Both the position numbers and the translations under genes were made by a program. The notes under the pieces are model-generated. The model made no database searches and had not been told where the DNA came from. It saw only the letters and a list, made by a program, of their open reading frames with translations. A stretch of 64,000 nt of DNA from Kribbella sp. NBC_01245. Its GTDB lineage: Bacteria > Actinomycetota > Actinomycetes > Propionibacteriales > Kribbellaceae. Numbering within the stretch: the first letter of the stretch is position 1; every line of letters begins with the position of its first letter. The stretch covers positions 1,240,001 to 1,304,000 of the forward strand of contig NZ_CP108487.1 of NCBI RefSeq assembly GCF_036226525.1. The letters are read 5' to 3'. Of this stretch, positions 7,631 to 17,242 are shown piece by piece.

Positions 7631-8605
7631 TTAGAGCCAGCCGGCGCGGCGGAAGGCGGCGTACATGGTGGTGCAGATGGTGGCCATGAGGGCGAGGATG
7701 ATGAAGTAGCCGTAGTACCAGCGGAGTTCGGGCATGTTCTCGAAGTTCATGCCGTAGATGCCGGCGATCATGGTTGGCACGGCCGCGATGGCTACCCAGG
7801 CGGCGATTCGGCGCATGTCGTCGTTTTGCTGGACGGATACGCGGGCCAGGTGGGCGTTGAGGGCGGAGTTGAGGAGGGCGTCGAGGGCTTCTGTCTGGTC
7901 GGAAACCCGGATGACGTGGTCGACCACATCGCGGAAGAACGGGGCCGCTTCGGGGTCGATGCCGCGTACGTCGCCGTGGGCGAAGAGCTCCATCGGTTCG
8001 CGCAACGGCACGATCGCTCGCCGCATTTCGAGGACTTCGCGTTTGAGGGTGTAGATGCGTTCGGCGTCGCTGGTCCGGTCCTTCGAGAAGACCGAGGACT
8101 CGATCTCGTCCACGTCCACCTCGACCGAGGCGGCGACCGCTTCGTAGCCGTCGACGATCGAGTCGCAGACGGCCCACAGTACGGCGGGCGGGCCGTGGCC
8201 GAGGACGGACGCGCGCTCTTCGAGTTCCTGGCGGGCGGTGGCGAGGCCGCCGCCTTTGCCGTGGCGGACGGTCACGACGTACCGGTCGCCGACGAAGATG
8301 CTGACCTGGCCGGTTTCGACGGCGTCCTCGGCATCGACGTACCAGAGGGTTCGGAGCACGACCACCAGCGACTCGCCGTACCGCTCGATCTTGGGGCGTT
8401 GGTGCGGCTTCAACGCGTCCTCGACGGCCAGTTCGTGCAGGCCGAAGAGCTTCTGGACGGTGACGAGCTCTTCCGGGTTCGGCTCGTGCAGGCCGACCCA
8501 GCCGAAGCAGCCCTTGTGGTCGACGAGGGCTTGCGCGACGGTCTCCGGGGTACGCGGCAGCTCCTGCCGGACACCCTCGGCGTAGACCCCACAGTCGACG
8601 ATCAC
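7631..8605 (-). CDS. corA: CorA-family magnesium/divalent cation transporter
   Basis: From the GTG at 8605 the product is 324 residues. A long soluble amino-terminal domain (VGLHEPNPEEL, ALKPHQRPKIERYGESL, VGDRYVVTVRHG) precedes a long helix rich in charged residues. At the carboxy terminus are two membrane helices, with the diagnostic GMN signature in AGIYGMNFENMPEL just after the first. CorA forms pentameric channels that import Mg2+ (also Co2+ or Ni2+) across the plasma membrane. The gene is divergent from the phosphatase gene across 49 bp. Confidence 0.92.
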   Translation of the reverse strand: MIVDCGVYAEGVRQELPRTPETVAQALVDHKGCFGWVGLHEPNPEELVTVQKLFGLHELAVEDALKPHQRPKIERYGESLVVVLRTLWYVDAEDAVETGQVSIFVGDRYVVTVRHGKGGGLATARQELEERASVLGHGPPAVLWAVCDSIVDGYEAVAASVEVDVDEIESSVFSKDRTSDAERIYTLKREVLEMRRAIVPLREPMELFAHGDVRGIDPEAAPFFRDVVDHVIRVSDQTEALDALLNSALNAHLARVSVQQNDDMRRIAAWVAIAAVPTMIAGIYGMNFENMPELRWYYGYFIILALMATICTTMYAAFRRAGWL

Positions 8606-8654
8606 ACCCCGAGTCTGCCACTCGGGACTTGGCCGGACCGGATAACGTGCGCAC

Positions 8655-9359
8655 ATGCCCACGGTGATTCTGGTTCGGCACGGTCGCAGCGGTGCGAATA
8701 CCTCCGGCATTCTGGCCGGGCGCAGTCCGGGGGTGAAGCTGGACGAGACCGGTCTGACCCAGGTCGCCGCCGTCGCCGAGCGCCTCGCCTCGCTGCCGCT
8801 GGCCGCGATCGTCACCTCGCCGCTCGATCGCTGCAAGCAGACTGCGGCCGCCATCGCGACAGCCCAAAAGCAGCAGGAGCAGCAGTTGCGTCCGGCAACC
8901 GACCGACGGCTGACCGAATGTGGGTACGGCGATTGGACCGGCAAGAAGATCTCGGCGTTGGCGAAGGATCCGCTCTGGTCCGTCGTCCAGCAGCACCCTT
9001 CGGCCGTCACCTTCCCGAACGGCGAGTCGATGCGGGGCATGCAGCAACGAGCCGTCGACGCCATCCGCGACCACGACGCGCGCCTTGCCGAGAGCCACGG
9101 CCACGACGCCGTCTGGGTGGCGGTGAGCCACGGCGACGTGATCAAGGCGATCGTCGCGGACGCGCTCGGTCAGCATCTGGACACGTTCCAGCGCATCGTC
9201 GTGGACACCGCCTCGACCACGATCATCACCTACACGCCGCACCGGCCATTCCTTGTCAGGCTCAACGACACCGGCTCGGAGCTGGCCTCGTTCGCTCCGA
9301 AACCCGCGAAGAAGAAGCCCACTCGGCGGGCATCGGATGCCGTCGTTGGCGGTCGGTAA
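8655..9359 (+). CDS. Histidine phosphatase family protein (MSMEG_4193 type)
   Basis: The 234-residue protein opens with the phosphohistidine motif LVRHGRSGANTSG (catalytic His near residue 9) and has the second catalytic His in AVSHGDVIKAIVAD. Internal SPLDRCKQTA and ECGYGDWTG segments are typical of the branch called MSMEG_4193-like putative phosphomutase. It is probably a cytoplasmic phosphatase of unknown substrate. It heads the conserved actinobacterial string phosphatase - DUF3090 - SCO1664 - mshC. The tail after residue 210 is Lys/Arg-rich. Confidence 0.85.
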   Translation: MPTVILVRHGRSGANTSGILAGRSPGVKLDETGLTQVAAVAERLASLPLAAIVTSPLDRCKQTAAAIATAQKQQEQQLRPATDRRLTECGYGDWTGKKISALAKDPLWSVVQQHPSAVTFPNGESMRGMQQRAVDAIRDHDARLAESHGHDAVWVAVSHGDVIKAIVADALGQHLDTFQRIVVDTASTTIITYTPHRPFLVRLNDTGSELASFAPKPAKKKPTRRASDAVVGGR

Positions 9360-9372
9360 TAGGGTCTAAGCC

Positions 9373-9951
9373 ATGGCGCGTGTTGTGCATTCGTACGACG
9401 ACCCGGACAGGTTCGTCGCAGGTACCGTCGGGGAGCCCGGGGCCCGGACGTTCTTCCTCCAGGCCCGGACTGGTACCAGGCTGACTTCGGTCGCCTGTGA
9501 GAAGGAACAGGTGATGGCCCTCGCGGAGCGGCTCGATGTGATGCTGGACGAGGTCGCGCGCCGGTTCGACCGGGAGCCGAAACCGGTGACCGAGATCGAC
9601 GACACCGATCCGCTGGAGCAGCCGATCGAGGAGGAGTTCCGGGCCGGCACCATGACGCTGGCCTGGGAGGCCGACGCCGAGCGGGTGGTGATCGAGGTGT
9701 TCGCGGTCACGGTGACCGGCGTCGATCCCGAGGCCGAGGACGCCGAGGCGTTGGTCGCGGCGGCGCTGGAGACGGAGGACGAGGGCGAGGTCTTCATCGT
9801 CCGGATCAGCGAGCAGCAGGCCCGGGCCTTCGCGCGCCGGGCCGTCGCCCTGGTCGCGGCCGGCCGGCCGAACTGCCCGTTCTGCGGTCGCCCGATCGAT
9901 CCCGAAGGGCACATCTGTCCACGGGCCAACGGCTACCGGCGTCACGTCTGA
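9373..9951 (+). CDS. DUF3090 family protein
   Basis: This 192-residue acidic protein matches the DUF3090 family: MARVVHSYDDPDRFVAGTVG at the start and a zinc-ribbon-like tail with CPFCGRPIDPEGHICPRANG. Two CxxC-like pairs suggest bound metal. It starts 13 bp after the phosphatase gene and is followed by the SCO1664-type gene after 3 bp, so the three form an operon. The function is unknown; the strict synteny with the phosphatase, SCO1664 and mshC suggests a shared role. Confidence 0.85.
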   Translation: MARVVHSYDDPDRFVAGTVGEPGARTFFLQARTGTRLTSVACEKEQVMALAERLDVMLDEVARRFDREPKPVTEIDDTDPLEQPIEEEFRAGTMTLAWEADAERVVIEVFAVTVTGVDPEAEDAEALVAAALETEDEGEVFIVRISEQQARAFARRAVALVAAGRPNCPFCGRPIDPEGHICPRANGYRRHV

Positions 9952-9954
9952 GCC

Positions 9955-10761
9955 ATGACGATGTTCGCCGCCACGAGCCTCGACCTCCTGCGTGACGGGG
10001 AGCTCTCCCTGCACGGCCGGCTCGTCACGGCCTCCAACGCCACCTTCCAGGGCACGCTGAGCCGCGGCGACGACACCGCCACGGTGGTCTACAAACCCGT
10101 CCGCGGGGAGAAGCCACTCTGGGACTTCCCCGACGGCACGCTGGCCCAACGGGAGTTCGCGGCGTACGTCGTGTCCGAGGCGCTCGGCTGGTCCGTCGTA
10201 CCGCCGACCTTGTTGCGCGACGGGCCACTCGGCGAGGGCATGGTCCAGCTTTGGGTGGACGAGGCCGAGCCGACCGAGGACCGGACCGAATTGGTCGACA
10301 TCGTGCCGCAGGGCCAGGTGCCGCCGGGTTGGCTTGGCGTGCTGGATGCGCTCGACGGCCGGCACAACCCGGTGACCCTGGTGCACGCCGATACCGTCGA
10401 GCTGCGCCGGATGGCCGTGTTCGATGCCGTGGTCAACAACGCGGATCGCAAGGGCGGGCACGTGCTCGATGCCCAGGGCAAGGGTGTGTTCGGCGTCGAC
10501 CATGGCGTCACCTTCAACGCCGACGACAAGCTGCGCACGGTGTTGTGGGGCTGGGCCGGGTCCGAGGTGCCGCGGGAGTTGCTCGACGACGTCCAGCGCC
10601 TAGCGGACGAGCTCGCGGGCGGACTTGGCGCCGAGCTCAGGCAGCTCATCACCGGCATCGAGCTGACCGCCACCCTCGAGCGCTGCCACGCACTGGTGCG
10701 GACCGGCAAGTTCCCGCTGCCCAGCGAGGACTGGCCCGCCATTCCTTGGCCAGCCTTCTAA
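9955..10761 (+). CDS. SCO1664 family kinase-like protein
   Basis: The 268-residue protein belongs to the actinobacterial SCO1664 family, distantly related to PI3/PI4-kinase folds. It shows VYKPVRGEKPLWDFPDGTLA (a candidate nucleotide-binding Lys and loop), then AVFDAVVNNADRKGGH (the catalytic Asp/Asn region) and VFGVDHGVTFN (a metal-binding Asp). The ATG at 9955 lies 3 bp after the DUF3090 stop; a second in-frame ATG at 9961 is possible. The reaction is not established. Its neighbour downstream is mshC. Confidence 0.8.
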   Translation: MTMFAATSLDLLRDGELSLHGRLVTASNATFQGTLSRGDDTATVVYKPVRGEKPLWDFPDGTLAQREFAAYVVSEALGWSVVPPTLLRDGPLGEGMVQLWVDEAEPTEDRTELVDIVPQGQVPPGWLGVLDALDGRHNPVTLVHADTVELRRMAVFDAVVNNADRKGGHVLDAQGKGVFGVDHGVTFNADDKLRTVLWGWAGSEVPRELLDDVQRLADELAGGLGAELRQLITGIELTATLERCHALVRTGKFPLPSEDWPAIPWPAF

Positions 10762-10864
10762 AACCCGACGCACTTTAGCCCGGACCGCGGTGAGCGTGTG
10801 ATGCTGCTCATGTTCCGAGATGCCCGCGGTGAAGCGCTTCAGCGCACTGGATAGGCTCCATCTC

Positions 10865-12085
10865 ATGCAGGCGTGGGCTGAACCAGAGATCCCGGAAGTT
10901 CCCGGCCAGGCGCGGGTGCTGCGCCTGTTCGACACGGCCTCGAACGGGCTGGTCGAGGTGAGCCCGGTCGGCGACGACCCGGCCCGGATGTACGTCTGCG
11001 GCATCACGCCGTACGACGCGACGCATATGGGCCATGCCGCCACATACGTCACGTTCGACCTGATCGGGCGGATGTGGCGCGACGCCGGCCACCAAGTCAG
11101 CTACACGCAGAACATCACCGACGTGGACGACCCGCTGCTCGAACGTGCCACGGCCACCGGCGTCGAGTGGACCGACCTGGCCAGCCGGGAGATCGACCTG
11201 TTCCGCGAGGACATGACCGCGCTCCGGGTCATCCCGCCGCAGGCGTACATCGGTGCCGTCGAAGCCATCCCGCTCGTCATCGACATGATCGTCGACCTCC
11301 AGAAGGCGGACGCCGTCTACGAGGTCGACGGCGATCTGTACTTCGCGGTGAAGGCGGATCCGACTTTCGGCGGCGTGTCAGGGTTCGACGCCGAGACGAT
11401 GCGGGCGCTGTTCGGCGAGCGCGGGGGAGACCCCGACCGCGAGGGCAAGCGGGACCCGCTGGACTGTCTGGTCTGGCAGCTCGAGCGTCCGGGTGAGCCC
11501 GCGTGGGACTCGCCGTTCGGGCGCGGCCGGCCGGGTTGGCACGTCGAGTGCTCTGCGATCGCCCTGAAGTACCTGGGGATGACCGTCGACATCCAGGGTG
11601 GCGGCTCGGATCTGGTCTTCCCGCACCACGAGATGTCGGCGTCCGAGGCGCAGGTGGCGACGGGGGAGCACCCGTTCGCCCGGGCGTACGTGCACCAGGC
11701 GATGGTCGGGCTCGACGGCGAGAAGATGTCGAAGTCCAAGGGCAATCTCGTGCTGGTCTCGAAGACGCGCAAGGCCGGCGTGGACCCGATGGCGATCCGG
11801 CTGGTGCTGCTCGCGCATCACTACCGGACGGACTGGTTCTGGACCGAGGACGACCTGACCGCGGCCCAGGAGCGGCTCGACGTGTGGCGTGGCGCGATCA
11901 CTCGCGGTACGGCGGCTGAGGCCGCGCCGGTCATCGACGCCATCCGCGCGGCGCTGGCCGAGGACCTGGACACCGCGAAGGCGCTCGCGGCCGTCGACGC
12001 GTGGGCCGAGTCGAACGGCGACGACCCGTCCGCCGCCGCCGACGTGGCGATCGCCGTCGACGCTCTCCTCGGCGTACGGCTGTAA
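10865..12085 (+). CDS. mshC: Cysteine:glucosaminyl-inositol ligase MshC
   Basis: MshC joins cysteine to 1-D-myo-inosityl-2-amino-2-deoxy-glucopyranoside using ATP, the third step of mycothiol synthesis. Starting at the ATG at 10865 ([14 protein letters not shown]) the product is 406 residues, normal for the family. It resembles class I cysteinyl-tRNA synthetase: the [17 protein letters not shown] segment holds the zinc Cys and the HIGH-like motif, [11 protein letters not shown] and [11 protein letters not shown] supply further zinc and active-site residues, and EKMSKSKGN is the KMSKS loop. It lacks the long anticodon-binding end of CysS, as expected for MshC. It marks an actinobacterial host. 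Confidence 0.95.
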   Translation: MQAWAEPEIPEVPGQARVLRLFDTASNGLVEVSPVGDDPARMYVCGITPYDATHMGHAATYVTFDLIGRMWRDAGHQVSYTQNITDVDDPLLERATATGVEWTDLASREIDLFREDMTALRVIPPQAYIGAVEAIPLVIDMIVDLQKADAVYEVDGDLYFAVKADPTFGGVSGFDAETMRALFGERGGDPDREGKRDPLDCLVWQLERPGEPAWDSPFGRGRPGWHVECSAIALKYLGMTVDIQGGGSDLVFPHHEMSASEAQVATGEHPFARAYVHQAMVGLDGEKMSKSKGNLVLVSKTRKAGVDPMAIRLVLLAHHYRTDWFWTEDDLTAAQERLDVWRGAITRGTAAEAAPVIDAIRAALAEDLDTAKALAAVDAWAESNGDDPSAAADVAIAVDALLGVRL

Positions 12086-12086
12086 A

Positions 12087-12935
12087 TCAGCTGTCGGGGC
12101 GGTCTGTGTTGCGTCGGCGGAGGTAGCGCTCGAATTCGGCGGCGATGGCGTCACCGCTGGCCTCGGGCAGATCGGTCGTATCGCGCTGCTCCTCGAGCGA
12201 CTGCACGTACTCCGCGACCTCGGGGTCTTCCTCGCTGAGCTCGTCGGCGCCACGCTGCCACGCACGAGCCATCTCCGGCAGATCGCCCTCGGGAATCGCG
12301 AGATCGGTCAACGCCTCGACCTTGCCGAGCAACGCGAGCGTCGCCTTCGGGCACGGGCTACCCGCGATGTAGTGCGGGATCGCCGCCCACACGGACACGG
12401 ACGGGATGCCCAGCGAGCTGCAGGCGTCGGAGAACACGCCGGTGATGCCGGTCGGCCCCTCGTACTTCGACGGCTCCAGGCTCCACGCGGTCGCGAGCTC
12501 GGTATCCGTGGTGGTGGCGCTGACCGGGATCGGCCGGGTGTGCGGCGAGTCGGCCAGCAGCGCACCGAGCACGACGACCAGCTGGGCGTCCGCGTCGTCG
12601 ACCATGGCCAGCAGCTCGTTGCAGAACCCACGCCAGCGCATGTTCGGCTCGATACCGCGGATGAGCACGATGTCGCGGCCCGCGCCCTCCGGCTTCGCGA
12701 CATACACCCTCGTGGTCGGCCAGGTCAGCGCGCGCTCGCCGGCCTCGTCGAAACCGACGCTGGGGCGATTGACCTGGAAGTCGTAGTAGTCCTCGGGATC
12801 CACCTCCGCGATGAGCTCGGCGTCCCACTCGTCGATCAGGTGGTCGACAGCGCCGGTGGCGGCCTCGGCCGCGTCGTTCCAGCCCTCGAATGCGGCGATC
12901 ACCAACGGGTTGTTCAGTTCGCCCAGATCCGGCAC
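12087..12935 (-). CDS. PAC2 family protein (proteasome-assembly-chaperone fold)
   Basis: This 282-residue cytoplasmic protein opens with NPLVIAAFEGWNDAAEAATG, the characteristic PAC2 segment, and has LVVVLGALLADSPHTRPIPV and CSSLGIPSVSVWAAIPHYIAG later. The fold is named after eukaryotic proteasome assembly chaperone 2, but the bacterial role is not known. A carboxy-terminal acidic, helical extension (residues about 215-282) is usual in actinobacteria. It converges on mshC with one base between the stops and is divergent from metH. Its presence in a genome with a proteasome is suggestive only. Confidence 0.85.
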   Translation of the reverse strand: MPDLGELNNPLVIAAFEGWNDAAEAATGAVDHLIDEWDAELIAEVDPEDYYDFQVNRPSVGFDEAGERALTWPTTRVYVAKPEGAGRDIVLIRGIEPNMRWRGFCNELLAMVDDADAQLVVVLGALLADSPHTRPIPVSATTTDTELATAWSLEPSKYEGPTGITGVFSDACSSLGIPSVSVWAAIPHYIAGSPCPKATLALLGKVEALTDLAIPEGDLPEMARAWQRGADELSEEDPEVAEYVQSLEEQRDTTDLPEASGDAIAAEFERYLRRRNTDRPDS

Positions 12936-13019
12936 CGGACATCCCCTCCTTCTCGTGATCGAGCCTGCAATCCATTCATCTGGCGTCCAGCCTAGCCGCG
13001 GCCACCCCCACTTCGGAGT

Positions 13020-13048
13020 TTGAGACGAGTGACCGGATGTCGGAATAT
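13020..13048 (+). promoter_or_regulatory. Candidate promoter for metH
   Basis: TTGAGA at 13020-13025 and GAATAT at 13043-13048 are separated by 17 bp and lie 60-90 bp upstream of the chosen metH start. I looked for a cobalamin or SAM riboswitch between PAC2 and metH and saw no recognisable core. Confidence 0.35.
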
Positions 13049-13109
13049 GGACGTGGAACTGAGAGACTTCAGTGATCCACTAGTCGTTCCCCTAATGCTG
13101 GAGGTAGTT

Positions 13110-16100
13110 GTGCCCGATCGTCCCGACCTTCGCCAGGTGCTCAAAGAGCGCGTAGTCGTGGCGGACGGAGCGATGGGCACGATGTTGCAGGCCTATGACC
13201 TGAGCCTGGACGAGTTCCAGGGTCACGAGGGTTGTAACGAGATCCTCAGCATCACCCGGCCGGACGTCGTGCGCGCCATCCACAAGGCGTACTTCGACGT
13301 CGGCGTGGACGCCGTCGAGACGAACACCTTCGGCGCCAACTTCGCCAACCTCGGGGAGTACGGGATCTCCGACCGGATCTACGAGCTGAGCGAGGCGGGC
13401 GCGCGCCTGGCCCGTGAGGCCGCCGACGAGGCCTCGACGCCGGACCAGCCGCGGTTCGTGCTCGGCAGTGTCGGGCCGGGCACGAAGCTGCCGACGCTCG
13501 GTCACACCACCTTCGAGATCCTGCGCGACGCCTACGCGGAGAACGTGCGCGGTCTGGTCGACGGTGGCGCCGACGCGGTCATCATCGAGACCACCCAGGA
13601 TCTGCTGCAGACCAAGGCGAGCGTGATCGGCGCGAAGCACGCGCTGGCCGCGGCCGACTCGACCATCCCGATCATCGTCTCGGTCACCGTCGAGACCACC
13701 GGCACGATGCTGCTCGGCAGTGAGATCGGCGCCGCCCTGACCGCGCTGGAGCCGCTCGGCATCGACCTGATCGGCCTGAACTGTGCCACCGGGCCGAAGG
13801 AGATGAGCGAGCACCTGCGCTATCTCTCTCGGCACTCGACCATCCCGCTCGCCTGTATGCCGAATGCGGGTCTGCCGCAGCTCACCGCCGACGGCGCTTA
13901 CTACCCGCTGACGCCGGAGGAGCTGGCCGACGCGCACGAGACCTTCGTCGAGTCGTACGGCTTGTCCCTGGTCGGCGGCTGTTGCGGTACGACGCCGGAG
14001 CACCTCCGCCAGGTCGTCGAGCGGGTCGGCGGGCGTGCCTCCAAGGTGCGCGAGCCGAAGCCCGAGGCCGGAGTGGCGTCGCTCTACCAAACGGTGCCCT
14101 TCCGCCAGGACACGTCGTACCTGTCGATCGGTGAGCGCACCAACGCGAACGGGTCGAAGGCCTTCAAGGAGGCCATGCTCGCCGAGGACTGGGAGGGCTG
14201 CGTAGAGATCGCGCGCGCCCAGATCCGCGACGGCGCGCACCTGCTGGACCTCTGCGTCGACTACGTCGGCCGGGACGGCGTGGCGGATATGAAGCAGATC
14301 GCGAGCCGCCTCGCGACGGCGTCGACCCTGCCGATCGTGCTGGACTCGACCGAGCCGCAGGTGCTCGAGGCCGGTCTGGCCATGCTCGGCGGCCGTTGTG
14401 CGCTCAACTCGGTCAACTTCGAGGACGGCGAGGCGCCGGATTCGCGGTTCGCCAAGATCGCCGGTCTGGCCAAGGAGTACGGCGCTGCCGTGGTGGCGCT
14501 GACGATCGACGAGAGTGGCCAGGCGCGTACGGCGGAGACCAAGGTCGCGATCGCCGAGCGACTGCTGGAGACGCTCGAACGGGACTACGGGATCGCCGGT
14601 CACGACGTACTGATCGACACCTTGACCTTCACCCTGGCCACTGGTCAGGAGGAGTCGCGTCGCGACGGTATCGAGACGATCGAGGCCATTCGGCTGCTGA
14701 AGCAGCGCCGGCCGGATGTGCAGACCGTGCTCGGCCTGTCGAACATCTCGTTCGGCCTCAACCCGGCCGCGCGGCACGTGCTGAACTCGGTGTTCCTGCA
14801 CGAGTGCGTCCAGGCCGGGCTCGATTCGGCCATCGTGCACGCGAGCCGGATCATGCCGATGTCGAAGATCGCCGACGACCAGCGCGAAGCGGCGCTCGAC
14901 CTGATCTACGACCGCCGGCGCGAGGGGTACGACCCGCTGCAGCACCTGCTGGAGCTGTTCGACGGCGTCAAGTCGGCCGACGTCAAGGCGAGCAAGCTGC
15001 AGGAGCTGCTCGACATGCCGGTCGATGAGCGCCTGAGGCAACGAATCATCGACGGCGAGCGCAACGGCGTCGAGGCCGACCTGGACGAGTCGATGGCGGC
15101 AGGCAAGAAGGCGCTGCAGATCATCAACGAGGACCTGCTCGAAGGCATGAAGGTCGTTGGCGAGCTGTTCGGTTCGGGCCAGATGCAGCTGCCGTTCGTG
15201 CTGCAGTCGGCCGAGGTGATGAAGACCTGCGTGGCCTATCTCGAACCGCACATGGAGAAGGTCGAAGGCGACGAGGGCAAGGGCACGATCGTGCTCGCCA
15301 CGGTCAAGGGCGATGTGCACGACATCGGCAAGAACCTGGTCGACATCATCCTCACCAACAACGGCTACAGCGTGGTCAACCTCGGCATCAAGCAGCCGGT
15401 GAACGCGATCCTCGAGGCCGCCGAGGAGAACAAGGCCGACGTGATCGGCATGTCCGGGCTGCTGGTGAAGTCGACCGTGGTGATGAAGGAGAACCTCGAG
15501 GAGATGAACCAGCGCGGCCTCGCCCAGAAGTGGCCGGTCCTCCTCGGCGGCGCCGCCCTCACCCGGGCGTACGTCGAACAGGATCTGGGCAATCTCTTCG
15601 AAGGCGAAGTGCGGTACGCACGCGACGCGTTCGAGGGGTTGCGCCTGATGGACGCCGCGATGGCGGTCAAGCGCGGGGTGCCGGGCGCGAGCCTGCCCAA
15701 GCCGCGCGAGCGCCGGGTCCGCGCGACCACGAGCGTGCTGGACCTTCCGCTGGAGGAGGTCCCGGCCCGGTCCGACGTCGCACTGGACAACCCGATCCCG
15801 ACGCCGCCGTTCTGGGGTGACCGGATCGTCAAGGGCATCCCGCTGGGGGAGTACTCGGGCTATCTCGACGAGCGCGCGACGTTCCTCGGCCAGTGGGGTC
15901 TGCGTGGCACCCGCGGCGACACCGGACCGTCGTACGACGAGTTGGTGGAGACGGAAGGACGGCCGCGGCTGCGGATGTGGATGGACCGGGTCAAGACGGA
16001 CGGCATTCTCGAGGCGGCCGTGGTGTACGGCTACTGGCCCTGCTATTCCGAGGCGAACGAGCTGGTCGTGCTGGATCCGGCCGACAAGTCCACGGAGTTG

Positions 16101-16595
16101 CACCGGTTCGAGTTCCCCCGGCAGCGGCGCGATCGCTTCCTCTGCCTGTCGGACTTCTTCCGGCCGAAGGACTCGGGCGAGCTCGACGTGGTCGCGTTCC
16201 ACCTGGTCACGATGGGGCCGAAGGTGGCGGAAGTGACCGGCGAGCTGTTCGCGAAGAACGCCTACCGGGAGTACCTCGAGCTGCACGGGCTGTCGGTTCA
16301 GCTGACCGAGGCGCTCGCGGAGTACTGGCACGCGCGGGTCCGCGACGAGCTCGGCTTTGGCAAGGATGACGGCGATCTGGACCGGATGTTGCGGGACCAG
16401 GAGTACCGGGGTTCGCGGTACTCGTTCGGCTATCCGGCCTGCCCCAATTTGGAGGACCGGGCAAAACTGGTGGACCTGTTGAAGCCGGAACGGATCGGGG
16501 TCGAGTTGTCCGAGGAACTGCAGTTGCATCCGGAGCAGTCCACCGACGCGCTGGTGGTGCACCACCCCGAGGCGAAGTACTTCAACGCCTCGTGA
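13110..16595 (+). CDS. metH: Cobalamin-dependent methionine synthase MetH
   Basis: MetH transfers the methyl group of methyltetrahydrofolate to homocysteine through a methylcobalamin intermediate. The GTG at 13110 is preferred because GGAGG lies 5 bp upstream; an in-frame ATG at 13095 is possible. The 1,161-residue product has all four modules. The homocysteine domain (about 1-310) has VADGAMGTML and the zinc pair in VGGCCGTTP. The pterin-binding domain (about 340-620) has SIGERTNANGSKAF. The cobalamin domain (about 640-870) has TVKGDVHDIGKNLV with the ligand His. The AdoMet-activation domain runs to the end. The next gene overlaps by four bases. Confidence 0.95.
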   Translation: MPDRPDLRQVLKERVVVADGAMGTMLQAYDLSLDEFQGHEGCNEILSITRPDVVRAIHKAYFDVGVDAVETNTFGANFANLGEYGISDRIYELSEAGARLAREAADEASTPDQPRFVLGSVGPGTKLPTLGHTTFEILRDAYAENVRGLVDGGADAVIIETTQDLLQTKASVIGAKHALAAADSTIPIIVSVTVETTGTMLLGSEIGAALTALEPLGIDLIGLNCATGPKEMSEHLRYLSRHSTIPLACMPNAGLPQLTADGAYYPLTPEELADAHETFVESYGLSLVGGCCGTTPEHLRQVVERVGGRASKVREPKPEAGVASLYQTVPFRQDTSYLSIGERTNANGSKAFKEAMLAEDWEGCVEIARAQIRDGAHLLDLCVDYVGRDGVADMKQIASRLATASTLPIVLDSTEPQVLEAGLAMLGGRCALNSVNFEDGEAPDSRFAKIAGLAKEYGAAVVALTIDESGQARTAETKVAIAERLLETLERDYGIAGHDVLIDTLTFTLATGQEESRRDGIETIEAIRLLKQRRPDVQTVLGLSNISFGLNPAARHVLNSVFLHECVQAGLDSAIVHASRIMPMSKIADDQREAALDLIYDRRREGYDPLQHLLELFDGVKSADVKASKLQELLDMPVDERLRQRIIDGERNGVEADLDESMAAGKKALQIINEDLLEGMKVVGELFGSGQMQLPFVLQSAEVMKTCVAYLEPHMEKVEGDEGKGTIVLATVKGDVHDIGKNLVDIILTNNGYSVVNLGIKQPVNAILEAAEENKADVIGMSGLLVKSTVVMKENLEEMNQRGLAQKWPVLLGGAALTRAYVEQDLGNLFEGEVRYARDAFEGLRLMDAAMAVKRGVPGASLPKPRERRVRATTSVLDLPLEEVPARSDVALDNPIPTPPFWGDRIVKGIPLGEYSGYLDERATFLGQWGLRGTRGDTGPSYDELVETEGRPRLRMWMDRVKTDGILEAAVVYGYWPCYSEANELVVLDPADKSTELHRFEFPRQRRDRFLCLSDFFRPKDSGELDVVAFHLVTMGPKVAEVTGELFAKNAYREYLELHGLSVQLTEALAEYWHARVRDELGFGKDDGDLDRMLRDQEYRGSRYSFGYPACPNLEDRAKLVDLLKPERIGVELSEELQLHPEQSTDALVVHHPEAKYFNAS

Positions 16596-17242
16596 CGGTC
16601 AAAGCGGTGCTCTGGGACATGGACGGCACCTTGGTCGACTCCGAGCCGATCTGGGGCCGGGTGCAGATCGAGGTGCTGGGTGAGCTCGGCGGACACTGGA
16701 CCGACGAGGACAGCCTCAAGCTGATCGGGAGTTCGCTGCCGGACGCTTTGAAGGTCTGGCTCGCGGCCGTGCCGGAGGGCGCGATCGAGGCGGACGCGCT
16801 GGGCGAGCGGATCTACAGCGAGGTCGTGCGCGCGCTGAAGGAATCGGTCGTGTTCCGGCCCGGCGCGCGCGAGCTGCTGGAGGCCCTGCGGGATGAGGGC
16901 ACACCGTGCGCGCTCGTCTCCGCGTCGTACCGGACCATGATCGACGCGGTGCTGTCGCATTTCCCGCCGGGATTGTTCGAGGTCGTGGTCGCGGGGGACG
17001 AGGTCGTGAACGGCAAACCGCATCCCGAGCCGTACCTCACCGCCGCGCGCGAGCTGGACGTCGATCCGGCCGACTGCGTGGTCATCGAGGACACCCTCAA
17101 CGGCTCGGCGTCCGGCCTTGCCGCGGGCGCTTTCGTGGTCGCCGTACCGCAGTGGGTGCCGATCCCCACGGAACCGCGTCGAGTGGTTTTGGACACCCTC
17201 GCGGGCGTTACTCCAGACGACCTGCGCAAACTAGTGTCCTGA
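16592..17242 (+). CDS. HAD-superfamily hydrolase
   Basis: This is a 216-residue phosphatase-like protein with the HAD motifs in order: WDMDGTLVDSEPIW (nucleophile Asp), CALVSASYRT (motif II Ser), the Lys of NGKPHPEPYLTA, and VVIEDTLNGSASGLAAGAF (motif IV acidic pair). It is similar to phosphoglycolate phosphatase or beta-phosphoglucomutase-like enzymes. The GTG start overlaps the metH stop as GTGA, so translation is coupled. The substrate is unknown. Its stop codon falls inside the left arm of the long hairpin that follows. Confidence 0.88.
   Translation: MTVKAVLWDMDGTLVDSEPIWGRVQIEVLGELGGHWTDEDSLKLIGSSLPDALKVWLAAVPEGAIEADALGERIYSEVVRALKESVVFRPGARELLEALRDEGTPCALVSASYRTMIDAVLSHFPPGLFEVVVAGDEVVNGKPHPEPYLTAARELDVDPADCVVIEDTLNGSASGLAAGAFVVAVPQWVPIPTEPRRVVLDTLAGVTPDDLRKLVS

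Noticed and set aside
7536..9242. Long minus-strand frame of 568 codons across corA and the phosphatase gene
   Set aside because: It overlaps two well-supported genes in other frames and encodes mostly Arg/Pro-rich sequence.
12936..13109. Cobalamin or SAM riboswitch upstream of metH
   Set aside because: I searched by eye for the B12-box and SAM cores and found neither; only a possible promoter is present.
13092..16565. A 1,157-codon open frame opposite metH
   Set aside because: It is the antisense shadow of a GC-rich coding gene; it is rich in Arg, His and Leu and has no recognisable domain.
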